A DNA stretch of 64,000 nucleotides from Pseudomonas sp. LRP2-20 (GCF_024349685.1 NZ_AP025944.1:5845001-5909000); one strand, 5' to 3'. Counted from the stretch's first letter, positions 9,912 through 19,738 are shown. Notes: generated from the sequence alone by a model not told the origin. Made by a program: numbers and translations.

Positions 9912-10582
9912 TTCTTTTCCCGGTGTTCGTAGGTTTCAAAAGGAAGAACTGGCTGCCAATGCCAAGACTTACCACTGACCTGCCACTTATCCTCTCCTTC
10001 AAAGTAGCGTTGTGTGATAGCCCGTAATTCGCCGTAGCGGTGAACGACAGATCGTGATACCAGATGATCATCATGACTATCGAGGGGAACCCACTGCTGG
10101 GTCACGACACGGGAGGTGTTGTCATAATCCTTTCCTTCCGAGCCGAAGATACGACCCTCGTCACCTAGCGAGCCAAGGCGGTTCTGCAGCATGGCGAATG
10201 TATTTTTCAACCCGTCATAATCGATGTCGATAGTGCGCCACTTACCCGGACCTTTTTTCCTTTCAGCCTGCCGATCCAGATAATCAGAGCCAGGAAAGCA
10301 CTGTGTCGCTCCTATTTGGCCATCTAACCTCATGGGCCTGAAAGGCTCGCTGGTCAAAAACAACCAACGGCCGCTTCTAATTTCTTTTAGTGCTATCTCA
10401 AGATCTTGCTCAGAGAGCTGCTGCACGAGAGTGATGCCACAATCCCTCAGAAATTCAACCTCTCCGCGTAGATACCCTCCGCACTGCAGAGCACGCTTTA
10501 CCTTTGACTCAGCAAAGAAAGGGTCCTCCACTTTCGGGAGGTCTTCCTTGCGCAGTTCACAACGACGAACCAATTTGTCCAT
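9908..10582 (-). CDS. Hypothetical soluble protein of the cassette
   Basis: The protein has 224 residues counted from the ATG at 10582, which has a strong GGAGG ribosome site; a longer frame to 10624 lacks one. No signal peptide, membrane segment or known motif is visible. It is rich in charged and aromatic residues, with WQVSGKSWHWQPVLPFE near the C-terminus. The region is about 50% GC by eye against more than 60% around it, which suggests transfer. It is the first gene of a two-gene unit bracketed by duplicate terminators. Function unknown. Confidence 0.6.
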   Translation of the reverse strand: MDKLVRRCELRKEDLPKVEDPFFAESKVKRALQCGGYLRGEVEFLRDCGITLVQQLSEQDLEIALKEIRSGRWLFLTSEPFRPMRLDGQIGATQCFPGSDYLDRQAERKKGPGKWRTIDIDYDGLKNTFAMLQNRLGSLGDEGRIFGSEGKDYDNTSRVVTQQWVPLDSHDDHLVSRSVVHRYGELRAITQRYFEGEDKWQVSGKSWHWQPVLPFETYEHREKK

Positions 10583-10685
10583 AAATCCTCCAGGCTGAAG
10601 CACGATGCTTGCCCGGCGGCGCAAAAAACATCTAGCAGACGCGTCTTTTTCTAATGTAGGAAATTTCCATTACTTACTCAGCGCC

Positions 10686-10719
10686 CACAAAAAAGCCCGC
10701 AGCGACGGCGGGCTCTTTT
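10686..10719 (-). terminator. sutA terminator
   Basis: The stem AGCCCGC-7 nt-GCGGGCT with A6 on one side and CTTTT on the other would work on both strands. It directly follows the sutA stop codon (minus strand) and also shields the cassette. Confidence 0.8.
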
Positions 10720-10731
10720 GCATCCAGCCAC

Positions 10732-11061
10732 TCAGATAGGGCGGCTGCCGTACTTGTTGTCCGGCTTCTTGGGCGGGTCGGCGACCACGTTGGCCTCGAC
10801 TTCCTGCACCTTGCCACCGCGGGCGAGGAACTCTTCCATGGCCTTGGCCAAGGCGTCACGTTCCTTCTGCTTGGCTTCCATGCTCGGCATCTCGTCTACC
10901 GAGACAGCCGCCTTGGATTTGCCCTTGGCAGCGGGAGCCGGGCTGCTGTCGTCATCGCCAGCGTCTTCGGCAACATCATCGGCGGCCGCTTCAAGGCCGT
11001 CATCGGTTTCGTCTTCGTCGCCTACTTCGAGGTCATCATTTTCCAGATCGTCGTCGCTCAT
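10732..11061 (-). CDS. sutA: RNA polymerase-binding transcriptional regulator SutA
   Basis: The protein has 109 residues. The first 50 are very acidic (DDDLENDDLEVGDEDETDD), followed by a short basic Ala/Pro linker and a conserved C-terminal part with EAKQKERDALAKAMEEFL and the ending PPKKPDNKYGSRPI. This matches SutA of P. aeruginosa, a largely disordered protein that binds RNA polymerase and raises ribosomal and housekeeping gene expression during slow growth. It is transcribed alone, leftward. Confidence 0.88.
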   Translation of the reverse strand: MSDDDLENDDLEVGDEDETDDGLEAAADDVAEDAGDDDSSPAPAAKGKSKAAVSVDEMPSMEAKQKERDALAKAMEEFLARGGKVQEVEANVVADPPKKPDNKYGSRPI

Positions 11062-11443
11062 GTTCTACCTCATGACTTGCGAAAAGCAGGTTAGTTATAG
11101 ACCGGTGCAGCCGTAGACCGGCCGTCACCGGTGAAAATTCAACTGGCCGTGGATTGGCCACTGCCCTTGGGTCGGCACTCCTGTTGGGAGGCGGACCTGG
11201 CAGGCCCTGCTCCTGGCAGGACCTGACAAGATTCTAGAGCCCTGCTGGCCACTCGCTATTGGCAAGCCTAGCAAAGGCTGGCGAAGCGTGTGGACTGCTC
11301 ATCAAACACCCTTCGGCGCGCATTCTAGCGCGCTCGTGGAAAAAGCAAAGCTCCATAAATGCCCTGAGACTTGTAAGTTTTTGGCCTACGTCGCGAACGT
11401 GAGAGATAAACCGTTTGCTCTGCGGGAAAAGGTAAAAAACAGG
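11062..11443. other. Intergenic region upstream of sutA, downstream of amtB
   Basis: No credible gene lies in this stretch of about 380 bases. It must contain the promoter and leader of sutA (minus strand). Several short GC-rich repeats such as CCTGGCAGG / CCTGGCAGG near 11197-11223 could fold in a leader RNA. No promoter can be assigned with certainty. Confidence 0.5.
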
Positions 11444-11444
11444 C

Positions 11445-11476
11445 AAAAAAATGCCCGGCGAACCGGGCAAGTTTTT
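11445..11476 (-). terminator. amtB terminator
   Basis: The stem TGCCCGG-CGAA-CCGGGCA with a stable CGAA loop is preceded by A7 and followed by a T-run. It lies directly after the amtB stop and would terminate the glnK-amtB transcript. Confidence 0.85.
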
Positions 11477-11488
11477 CCAGCGTCGCGG

Positions 11489-12823
11489 TTACAGGTTGTA
11501 GCCGCGTTCGTTGTGCTGAGCCAGGTCGAGGCCGACCGACTCTTCTTCTTCGTTGACCCGCAGGCCCATCACCACATCCAGCACCTTGAGGATCACGTAG
11601 GTGACGATGGCGGTGTAGACCACGGTGAAAATCACACCCTTGGCCTGGACCCAGACCTGGGCGCCGATGTCGGTGACCGCGCCGAAGCCGCCCAGGGCCG
11701 GTGCCGCGAACACACCAGTGAGGATGGCACCGATGATGCCGCCAATACCGTGCACGCCGAAAGCGTCGAGGGAGTCGTCATAGCCCAGCTTGCGCTTGAG
11801 AGTGGTGGCGCAGAAGTAGCAGATCACGCCCGAGGCCAGGCCGATCACCAGGGCGCCCATCGGGCCCACGGTACCGGCAGCCGGCGTGATGGCGACCAGG
11901 CCGGCGACCACACCCGAGGCGATGCCCAGGGCGCTCGGTTTGCCGTGGCCGATCCACTCGGCGAACATCCAGCCCAGCGCAGCGGCGGCGGTGGCGATCT
12001 GGGTCACCAGCATGGCCATGCCGGCAGTGCCGTTGGCGGCGGCGGCGGAGCCGGCATTGAAGCCGAACCAGCCGATCCACAGCATGGCCGCGCCCATCAG
12101 GGTATAGCCCAGGTTGTGCGGGGCCATCGGGGTGGTCGGGTAACCTTTGCGCTTGCCCATGACCAGGCAGCAGACCAGGCCAGCGATACCAGCGTTGATA
12201 TGCACCACAGTGCCGCCAGCGAAGTCGAGCACGCCCCAGTCCCACAGCAGCGCGCCGTCACCGCTCCAGACCATGTGGGCGATCGGTGCGTAGACCAGGG
12301 TGAACCAGATGCCCATGAACACCAGCATCGCCGAGAACTTCATGCGTTCGGCAAAGGCACCGACGATCAGCGCCGGGGTGATGATGGCAAAGGTCATCTG
12401 GAAGGTGATGAACACCGCTTCAGGGAACAGTGCGGTGGCCGAGGTCAGATTCGCAGGCGTGACGCCGCTGAGGAACGCCTTGGAGAACCCGCCTACGAAG
12501 GAATTGAAGTTGAGCACGCCCTTTTCCATACCGGTGGTATCGAAGGCCATGCTGTAGCCGTAAATGACCCAGAGAATGCTGATCAGGCCAGTGATGGCGA
12601 AGCACTGCATCATCACCGACAGCACGTTCTTGGAACGCACCATGCCGCCGTAGAACAGGGCCAGGCCCGGAATGGTCATGAACAGCACCAGCGCTGTCGA
12701 GGTGAGCATCCAGGCGGTGTCGCCGGAGTTCAGCGCTGGGGCAGCTGCTTCCTCTGCCAGGGCAAGCCCGGGCATTACGAGGGACAATAGGGCTCCTAGC
12801 CCTGCGATCTTACGCAGAGTCAT
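11489..12823 (-). CDS. amtB: Ammonium transporter AmtB
   Basis: The 444-residue inner-membrane ammonium channel has a cleavable signal (MTLRKIAGLGALLSLVMPGLALA) followed by 11 predicted membrane helices. Family signatures include FYGGMVRSKNVLS, the twin-His pore residues in the DFAGGTVVHINAG and DAFGVHGIGG segments, and GWFGFNAGSA. It lies 47 bases after glnK, whose product plugs the channel when nitrogen is plentiful. Confidence 0.97.
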   Translation of the reverse strand: MTLRKIAGLGALLSLVMPGLALAEEAAAPALNSGDTAWMLTSTALVLFMTIPGLALFYGGMVRSKNVLSVMMQCFAITGLISILWVIYGYSMAFDTTGMEKGVLNFNSFVGGFSKAFLSGVTPANLTSATALFPEAVFITFQMTFAIITPALIVGAFAERMKFSAMLVFMGIWFTLVYAPIAHMVWSGDGALLWDWGVLDFAGGTVVHINAGIAGLVCCLVMGKRKGYPTTPMAPHNLGYTLMGAAMLWIGWFGFNAGSAAAANGTAGMAMLVTQIATAAAALGWMFAEWIGHGKPSALGIASGVVAGLVAITPAAGTVGPMGALVIGLASGVICYFCATTLKRKLGYDDSLDAFGVHGIGGIIGAILTGVFAAPALGGFGAVTDIGAQVWVQAKGVIFTVVYTAIVTYVILKVLDVVMGLRVNEEEESVGLDLAQHNERGYNL

Positions 12824-12870
12824 GTTGTTTTCTCCTGGGGCGTTGGGTTTGGTGAGGCTTTTTTCGGCGC

Positions 12871-13584
<714 letters not shown>

Positions 13585-13848
13585 ATGCTCGCGCCCAAAG
13601 CCCTTCTCGACGCCCTGAGCGACCAGGCCTCGCGCCTGTTCAGCAGCGATACCGCGCAGCCTCGCGCCGAACTGGAAAGCCAGTTCAAGGTGCTGATGCA
13701 AGGCGCCTTCAGCAAGCTGGACCTGGTCAGCCGTGAAGAATTCGACAGCCAGATGGTCGTGCTGGCGCGCACCCGCGCCCGGCTTGAGGCCCTGGAGAAG
13801 CAAGTCGCCGAGCTGGAAGCGCGGATGGCGCCAGCAGCACAGGAATAA
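13585..13848 (+). CDS. ubiK: Ubiquinone biosynthesis accessory factor UbiK
   Basis: The protein has 87 residues and starts at MLAPKALLDALSDQ; the longer open frame is the 5' region. It has an N-terminal amphipathic helix and a C-terminal coiled coil (ARTRARLEALEKQVAELEARM). This matches the YqiC/BMFP family, renamed UbiK, which binds UbiJ and helps aerobic ubiquinone synthesis. It is divergent from glnK. Confidence 0.88.
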   Translation: MLAPKALLDALSDQASRLFSSDTAQPRAELESQFKVLMQGAFSKLDLVSREEFDSQMVVLARTRARLEALEKQVAELEARMAPAAQE

Positions 13849-13916
13849 CAATCGATAAGGCGTCACATTTCACCCCCGGCGCCAATCCATGAAAGCCGTG
13901 GCTGCCCTGACTTCAA

Positions 13917-15929
13917 TCAGGCCGAAGCCCTGTGCTGACCAACGGCCTTGGGCGGTAGCTCGCAGGCCTGCAGGGTGCCACGAAATAACGCTGCCCCACA
14001 CACGGTGAACAACGTTTTCACCCGGCTGTGGGAGTTGCGGATCTCGGCCTGTATTGCTTCGATGAGCGGATCGCTCGGCTGCAACGCAACCGCGCGATTG
14101 GCCCATTCGATTGCCGCGAAGCGGCTCTGTTTGCGCGTACCATACCCCTGCATCCAGGCCAGCCCGAGCTCCGCACAGGCACGCGCTGCAATCCAGGCAT
14201 CAGGGTGCTCGGCCAGCCCCTGCAGATAGTCGACCGCTTCGACACGCTCTCGCGCATCACCGTGCTGGCGTAGCAGGATGCCCAGCTGCAATTGCGCCTT
14301 GGCATGGATGTGTGGATGGTTCAGGACATCGAGCAACAACCGCTTCACCGCCAGCACCGCCTTTCGGTCTTCCAGCCCTTGCGGGAGGCTCATCCGCTGG
14401 CGGGCCAGGTCGAACTTGGCCAGCGGGTGGCCAGACTCCGCCGCGCGCAGCAGCCAGTGCTCGGCCATCTTGCCACTCAGATACTGCTCGGGGGTGTTGT
14501 CCAGCCAGCCGCGATGCAGATCGTACAGCGCGATGGCAGCATCCGGCAGATTCAGCTCCGCACAGCCCTCATACAGGAAATGCGCGGCCTCATGCAGGTT
14601 GGCCGCCCAGAGCAGGCGCGGCACATCGAGCACCTCGAAGCCCTGCCCCTCGCGCCCGCACTGGCGCCTGACCGCCAAATGCAACCACGTGCTTGCCTGC
14701 TCGGCAGACCGCCCAAAGCCCCAAAGCCCGAACTGATGCCCCGCAGCCCGCAGTGCACAGGCCGCCGCCTGGCGATGGTCGTCGGACAGCCGCTCGATGA
14801 CGGTGCGCAATACCTGCGAATCGTCCTCAGCCTCGTGGAACAGCACCAGGCACACAAGGCTATGGAAAGGCTCGCCAATGGCCGGAACAAAGCCATGGTC
14901 AGGGTAGAGCGCGACACTGTCGACAAAGTCGCGCATCGCTCCGTCGTAATCATGCATCGAATAGCGCCGCAAGGCGCCACGCCGGGCCAGCAGCGTAGCG
15001 CGTTCCTTGGGCCTGAGTTCGCGCTGGGCCCATTGGGCAAAGGTTCCTTGCCAGCTCGCGACCTGTGGCAGTTGCTTGGCATGCGGCAGCCAGAAGGTGT
15101 CTTCCAGGGCCAGCCAGCGAATCGCATTGCGCTGTGCTTCGGGCCAACCGTGGCACAGCGGGCCACTGGCCAGGGCGTCGACCGCCTGATCGCTGCCGCC
15201 CCAGCGTGGGGTCAGGTAAGTGGCATAGGCCTCGATCGCCTCGAAGCAGCCGGGAAACCACGCCAGCGCATGGCGCAGCCAATAATCCCAGGCACTTTCG
15301 CCCTGCTCATGCAAACGCGCGCTCAACCCTGCAGGCAATGTTTGCGGCAGCGTCTGCAAGGGGGTCAGGCCGCATCTGACCAATAGCGGCGCAGCGGCCT
15401 CCTGCACTTCCACATCGGCATGTGCGCTGGGCCGATAGCGCGCCACCTGGCCTGCGAACAGTTCGACCAACCAGCCGGGTTCGCGCAAGTACGCGCTGAT
15501 GTGCAGCATGCCGATCACTGCGGCAACCGGTTGCTCGCAGCGCTCCATGGCCCGCAGGAAATGCGCCGCGCCCTTTTCGCAGGCCTGTTCGGCAGCCAGC
15601 CAGCGTTCTTCGGAAACGTCATGGGAGCCAACCTGCCCACGGATCTGGCAGGCGTGGCTGAAGCAGTGAAACCCCATCACCACCTGCGGGTGATAGGCCT
15701 TGGGGCAGGCGTCGATCCAGTTTTTGAGGGTTTGCGTCAGGGCCTTGGCGCCCTGCATGTCGCAATCGAGCATGTAGCCCTGCACAGCCTCAAGGTAGGC
15801 GGGACACTCACCGGGAGGCGCCTGCCGCCACTGCGCCTGGAGCGCATCGAACAAGCGGTTGAGTTCAGCGAATTCATTGGCCTGCACCCGTTCTCGGATC
15901 TGCTGGCGGGTGCGAATGAGCGTTTGCAC
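13917..15929 (-). CDS. Large helical repeat protein (DUF4034 / Sel1-like)
   Basis: The 670-residue protein is built of helical repeats. The N-terminal 250 residues resemble DUF4034 (AELNRLFDALQAQWR, MGFHCFSHACQIRG), and the C-terminal part contains Sel1/TPR-like units (AAESGHPLAKFDLARQRM, ARACAELGLAWMQGYG). The start is a GTG at 15929 with AAGG eleven bases upstream. No signal peptide is seen, so it is probably cytoplasmic. Such proteins mediate protein-protein contacts; the partner is unknown. It is transcribed alone, convergent with ubiK. Confidence 0.7.
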   Translation of the reverse strand: MQTLIRTRQQIRERVQANEFAELNRLFDALQAQWRQAPPGECPAYLEAVQGYMLDCDMQGAKALTQTLKNWIDACPKAYHPQVVMGFHCFSHACQIRGQVGSHDVSEERWLAAEQACEKGAAHFLRAMERCEQPVAAVIGMLHISAYLREPGWLVELFAGQVARYRPSAHADVEVQEAAAPLLVRCGLTPLQTLPQTLPAGLSARLHEQGESAWDYWLRHALAWFPGCFEAIEAYATYLTPRWGGSDQAVDALASGPLCHGWPEAQRNAIRWLALEDTFWLPHAKQLPQVASWQGTFAQWAQRELRPKERATLLARRGALRRYSMHDYDGAMRDFVDSVALYPDHGFVPAIGEPFHSLVCLVLFHEAEDDSQVLRTVIERLSDDHRQAAACALRAAGHQFGLWGFGRSAEQASTWLHLAVRRQCGREGQGFEVLDVPRLLWAANLHEAAHFLYEGCAELNLPDAAIALYDLHRGWLDNTPEQYLSGKMAEHWLLRAAESGHPLAKFDLARQRMSLPQGLEDRKAVLAVKRLLLDVLNHPHIHAKAQLQLGILLRQHGDARERVEAVDYLQGLAEHPDAWIAARACAELGLAWMQGYGTRKQSRFAAIEWANRAVALQPSDPLIEAIQAEIRNSHSRVKTLFTVCGAALFRGTLQACELPPKAVGQHRASA

Positions 15930-16182
15930 GGGCAGTACCTTAAGTCCATTTCAGGGTTGTGCTGCCATCCAATGGCAACAACAGTCGCTCTTGAACACTA
16001 AGCCATAGCCGGGCTCTTCGCAAAGATATTGGATCCAGAAGTTGTCAGATCATGTGAAAAGGCAGGTAAAAAACTGGTATGCAAAACAAAGTCGCATTTT
16101 TCTTGCGCCTGCCTTGCCGAAACTCACTAGGCTTCGACAAGCCGCAGGAAGCGGCTCTATATCCAGTGACAACGGAGCGTCC

Positions 16183-17673
16183 ATGTCCCTCGCCCTCGTC
16201 CATAGCCGCGCCCAGGTCGGCGTGCAGGCCCCGGCGGTCAGCGTCGAAACCCACCTGGCCAACGGCCTGCCCCATCTCACCCTGGTCGGCCTGCCGGAAA
16301 CCACGGTCAAGGAGAGCAAGGACCGTGTACGCAGCGCCATCGTCAATTCCGGGCTGAATTACCCACAGCGGCGCATCACCCAGAACCTCGCCCCTGCCGA
16401 CCTGCCCAAGGACGGCGGGCGTTATGACCTGGCCATCGCCCTGGGCATCCTGGCCGCCGATGGCCAGGTGCCGTTGCCAGCCCTGGCGGAAATGGAGTGC
16501 CTGGGCGAGCTGGCACTGTCAGGCAAGTTGCGCCCGGTGCAGGGGGTATTGCCGGCGGCGCTGGCGGCGCGCGAGGCTGGCCGGGCGCTGGTGGTGCCAC
16601 GGGAGAATGCCGAAGAGGCCAGCCTGGCTGGCGGGCTTGTGGTGTATGCAGTGGGGCACCTGCTGGAGTTGGTGGCACACCTTAACGGGCAAGTACCGCT
16701 GCCGCCTTTTTCCGCCAATGGCCTGGTCCTGCAACAGCAGCCTTACCCGGACCTGAGCGAGGTGCAGGGCCAGGTTGCGGCCAAGCGGGCGCTGCTGCTG
16801 GCCGCGGCAGGGGCGCATAACCTGTTGTTCACCGGGCCTCCCGGCACAGGCAAGACGTTACTTGCCAGCCGCCTTCCCGGCCTGCTGCCGCCACTGGACG
16901 AGCACGAAGCGCTGGAAGTGGCGGCGATCCAGTCGGTCAGTGGTCATGCGCCGCTGAGCAGCTGGCCCCAGCGGCCTTTCCGCCACCCCCACCATTCGGC
17001 CTCGGGGCCGGCACTGGTGGGTGGCGGCAGCCGGCCGCAGCCTGGCGAAATTACCCTTGCGCACCACGGCGTGCTGTTTCTCGATGAGCTGCCAGAGTTT
17101 GAAAGGCGGGTGCTGGAAGTGCTGCGCGAGCCGCTGGAATCGGGCGAGATCGTGATTGCGCGGGCGCGCGACAAGGTGCGGTTCCCGGCGCGTTTTCAGC
17201 TGGTGGCGGCGATGAACCCCTGCCCTTGCGGCTACCTGGGCGACCCCACCGGCCGCTGCCGTTGCAGTACCGAACAGATCGCGCGGTATCGCAACAAACT
17301 GTCTGGCCCCTTGCTGGACCGCATTGACTTGCACCTGACCGTGGCCCGTGAAACCACCACGCTGAACAACCAGCCCAGTGGTGAGACCAGCGCCGATGTG
17401 GCTGCCACGGTGGCCGAGGCGCGTGAAGTGCAGCAGCGGCGGCAAGGCTGTGCCAATGCGTTTCTGAACCTGGAGGGGTTGCGCAGCCATTGTCAGCTGG
17501 CAGCGGCCGACCAGGCGTGGCTTGAGACTGCCTGTGAGCGGCTGAGCCTTTCTTTGCGGGCAGCGCATCGGCTGCTGAAAGTTGCACGCACATTGGCAGA
17601 TCTGCAAGGCAGCCAGGCGATCAGCCGAGGGCATCTGGCCGAGGCCTTACAGTACCGGCCGGGGAGCAGTTAG
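16183..17673 (+). CDS. comM: ComM-type Mg chelatase-like helicase (YifB)
   Basis: The 496-residue protein starts at MSLALVHSRAQVGVQ; an upstream extension in frame is not conserved in the family. It has an N-terminal Lon-protease-like fold (SKDRVRSAIVNSG), a central AAA+ Mg-chelatase domain with Walker A GPPGTGKT and Walker B LFLDELPEF, a four-Cys zinc site (PCPCGYLGDPTGRCRC) and the C-terminal Mg-chelatase domain. ComM is a hexameric helicase promoting branch migration during natural transformation. Confidence 0.95.
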   Translation: MSLALVHSRAQVGVQAPAVSVETHLANGLPHLTLVGLPETTVKESKDRVRSAIVNSGLNYPQRRITQNLAPADLPKDGGRYDLAIALGILAADGQVPLPALAEMECLGELALSGKLRPVQGVLPAALAAREAGRALVVPRENAEEASLAGGLVVYAVGHLLELVAHLNGQVPLPPFSANGLVLQQQPYPDLSEVQGQVAAKRALLLAAAGAHNLLFTGPPGTGKTLLASRLPGLLPPLDEHEALEVAAIQSVSGHAPLSSWPQRPFRHPHHSASGPALVGGGSRPQPGEITLAHHGVLFLDELPEFERRVLEVLREPLESGEIVIARARDKVRFPARFQLVAAMNPCPCGYLGDPTGRCRCSTEQIARYRNKLSGPLLDRIDLHLTVARETTTLNNQPSGETSADVAATVAEAREVQQRRQGCANAFLNLEGLRSHCQLAAADQAWLETACERLSLSLRAAHRLLKVARTLADLQGSQAISRGHLAEALQYRPGSS

Positions 17674-17675
17674 AT

Positions 17676-17805
17676 CTTTGGGGCTGCTTTGCAGCCCATC
17701 GCCGGCAAGCGCGGCTCCCACAAGGTTTTGTGCAAGCCTTCAGGTCGGTGCAGTACCTGTGGGAGCCGCGCTTGCCGGCGATGGGCCGCAAAGCGGCCCC
17801 AAGAT
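17676..17805. repeat. REP-like inverted pair
   Basis: Same subtype as at 3325: GGGGCTGCTTTGCAGCCC with inner CTCCCACA and TGTGGGAG cores, and GGGCCGCAAAGCGGCCCC on the right. It separates convergent comM and the DoxX gene. Confidence 0.75.
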
Positions 17806-17808
17806 TCA

Positions 17809-18237
17809 TCAGGCAACCTTGTTTCTACCAATCAACCCAGAGACCGAATACCGCCCAGGCCCGGTCAATGCCAACCCGCCATAAAGCGCCACCAGCAACC
17901 AGGCAAACTGCCCCTGCTCCAGCGACCAGTCCGGATGCACCACCAGCAGCGCCACCAGCAATACCGCCAGCACCGGCAGGCAGGCCAGCCGCGCTGCCAC
18001 GCCCAGTAGCAGCAACAGCGGGCAGACGACCTCGGCAAACAACGCCAGGCCCAAGGTCAGCGGCGCCCCCAGTCCAAAAGGATCTTCGATGCGCTGCAAC
18101 TCCCCGCTCCAGTCCAGCAGCTTGGGCAAGCCATGGATAAAAAACAGCAGCAGCGCAGCCATCACACGCATGAACAGCAGGCCGCAGGCAGTCAGCGTCG
18201 GCGATTGGGGGTCGAAAACGATCTTCAAGCGTCGCAT
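17809..18237 (-). CDS. DoxX family membrane protein
   Basis: The 142-residue protein has four predicted membrane helices (about 15-37, 55-78, 80-103, 108-128) and the DoxX pattern LLFMRVMAALLLFFIHGLPKL. DoxX-like proteins are membrane proteins tied to thiol or quinone redox in some bacteria; the role here is unknown. It lies 73 bases downstream of the lone receiver gene on the same strand and could share its transcript. Confidence 0.8.
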   Translation of the reverse strand: MRRLKIVFDPQSPTLTACGLLFMRVMAALLLFFIHGLPKLLDWSGELQRIEDPFGLGAPLTLGLALFAEVVCPLLLLLGVAARLACLPVLAVLLVALLVVHPDWSLEQGQFAWLLVALYGGLALTGPGRYSVSGLIGRNKVA

Positions 18238-18310
18238 GGCAAAGGTCTCGCGGTTCTATCAATCCGACGAGCATTGCCCGATTGCGCGGCAAATGCTTGC
18301 TCAGGTGTGC

Positions 18311-18676
18311 TCAATAACCTGCCAATGCCTCTTCGACCACCTTGAGCAACGCCTCCTCAGAAAACGGCTTGCCCAGGCACGCCTGCGCGCCATTGCCCAG
18401 CGCCGCCTGGACTGCACCATCGTCCCAGTGCGCCGACATGCAGATCACCGGCAAGCGCCAACCCCGCCGTGCCAGCTCGCGTTGCACGTCCAACCCGTTC
18501 AACCCCGGCATCCTCAGGTCAAGCAACACGCACCCTGCCTCAGGCACCAGGGCCGAGCCCAGGAATACATCCCCCGCCGCGAACACCAAGGTCTCGAAGC
18601 CTGCCGAACGCAACAGGTTGGCCAGGCTTTTGCGCACCGAAGCATCATCATCGACGATGCACACCGCTCTGCTCAT
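18311..18676 (-). CDS. Stand-alone response regulator receiver
   Basis: The 121-residue single-domain receiver has acidic pocket residues IVDDDAS (Asp10-11), phosphoacceptor Asp53 (LLDLRMPG), Ser81 and Lys103 (GKPFSEE). There is no output domain. Its ATG overlaps the stop of the upstream regulator by four bases, so both are co-translated. A lone receiver beside a hybrid-type sensor may act as a phosphate sink or relay (inference). Confidence 0.9.
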   Translation of the reverse strand: MSRAVCIVDDDASVRKSLANLLRSAGFETLVFAAGDVFLGSALVPEAGCVLLDLRMPGLNGLDVQRELARRGWRLPVICMSAHWDDGAVQAALGNGAQACLGKPFSEEALLKVVEEALAGY

Positions 18677-19653
18677 GCGCCGGACCGGGCCTCGATGACG
18701 TTGTGCATGGCCACCAGCTCCAGCAGCGAGCGGGATTGCATCTTGTTCATGATGTTTTTCTTGTGCACCTTGGTGGTCACCTCACTGGTGCCGATTTCCC
18801 TGGCGATCTGCTTGTGCGACAGGCCGCCAGCCACCAGCGAGAACACCTGGCGTTCGCGCTGGGTCAGGCGCTGGTACTTTTCCTCGACCTGACGCGCATG
18901 GCGCCATTTGCGCCCTTCGCTCACGGCACGGGCGCGCACCGACTCCAGCAGCGCCAACAGCTGGTCTTCGTCGAAAGGCTTGGTCAGAAACTCCACGGCC
19001 CCGGCGCGCATCGCCTGGACCGTCATGGGGATAGTGCCGAAACCGGTCATGAACACGATTGGCCAGGGCAGCGCCAACCGAGCCAGCGCAGCCTGCACCT
19101 CAAGGCCGCTGGTTTCGGGCAGATGCATGTCCAGCAGCAGGCAAGCACAGGGGGTTTCCAGGCGTGCGTCGAACAGCTCCTCGGCACTGGCGAACAACTG
19201 GTGTGGAATGTCCTGCGAGCGCAACAGACGGCCCAGTGCCTTGCGCACCGAAGGGTCATCATCCACCACCAGCACGGGCACGTTGGCACGCTCATCGTCC
19301 GCTTCAGCGCAATCGACCCCGGCACACAGCGGCGACTGGCCCAGTGCCCGGCAAGGCAAGTCGAGGCTGACTTCGACAGCCAGGCGATAGCCCCGGCGCG
19401 CCACGGTCTGGATCAAGCCGCGATTGCCGAAGGCCTTGCGCAGCAGCGAAACCTGCACCTGCAGGTTGTTGTCCTCGACCACCGTGCCGGCCCACACCTG
19501 GCTGAACAGCTCATCCTTGCCAACCACCCGGCCGTTGGCCCGGATCAGCGTGGCCAGCACCTCGAACGCACGCCCGCCCAACGGGATCGGCTTGCCGTCG
19601 AGAAAGGCTTCTCGCCGCTCCAGCGACACCTGGGCATTGCCTATTCGGATCAT
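18673..19653 (-). CDS. Response regulator with two DNA-binding domains (wHTH-REC-LuxR HTH)
   Basis: The 326-residue protein has three domains in an unusual order. Residues 1-95 are an OmpR/ToxR winged helix (GGRAFEVLATLIRANGRVVG, VARRGYRLAVE). Residues 125-240 are a receiver with Asp131-133, phosphoacceptor Asp175 (LLLDMHLPE), Thr203 and Lys225 (TKPFDED). Residues 262-320 are a LuxR/FixJ HTH (LTQRERQVFSLVAGGLSHKQ). It is divergent from the giant sensor kinase at 19894, its probable partner, with 240 bases between them, and is co-translated with the lone receiver. Confidence 0.9.
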   Translation of the reverse strand: MIRIGNAQVSLERREAFLDGKPIPLGGRAFEVLATLIRANGRVVGKDELFSQVWAGTVVEDNNLQVQVSLLRKAFGNRGLIQTVARRGYRLAVEVSLDLPCRALGQSPLCAGVDCAEADDERANVPVLVVDDDPSVRKALGRLLRSQDIPHQLFASAEELFDARLETPCACLLLDMHLPETSGLEVQAALARLALPWPIVFMTGFGTIPMTVQAMRAGAVEFLTKPFDEDQLLALLESVRARAVSEGRKWRHARQVEEKYQRLTQRERQVFSLVAGGLSHKQIAREIGTSEVTTKVHKKNIMNKMQSRSLLELVAMHNVIEARSGA

Positions 19654-19724
19654 GGTTTCCTCGTGCGGGAACGGGCGTTTGCGCAGCCCCGGGCAGCCTA
19701 GGCCAGCGAACGCGATCGGACAAT

Positions 19725-19738
19725 TATCCCGAGGGATA
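19725..19738. promoter_or_regulatory. Palindrome TATCCC-GA-GGGATA in the regulator/sensor promoter region
   Basis: A perfect 6-2-6 inverted repeat lies in the 240-base divergent region, 72 bases from the regulator start codon. TTATCCCGAGGG recurs upstream of the ycaC-like gene at 25073. It is a candidate operator for the regulator encoded next to it (inference). Confidence 0.45.

Noticed and set aside
9450..10582. Calling the cassette a toxin-immunity pair
   Set aside because: No toxin motif or family was recognised; the layout alone is not enough.
11234..11470. 78-codon minus-strand frame between amtB and sutA
   Set aside because: No ribosome site or similarity, and it crosses the amtB terminator.
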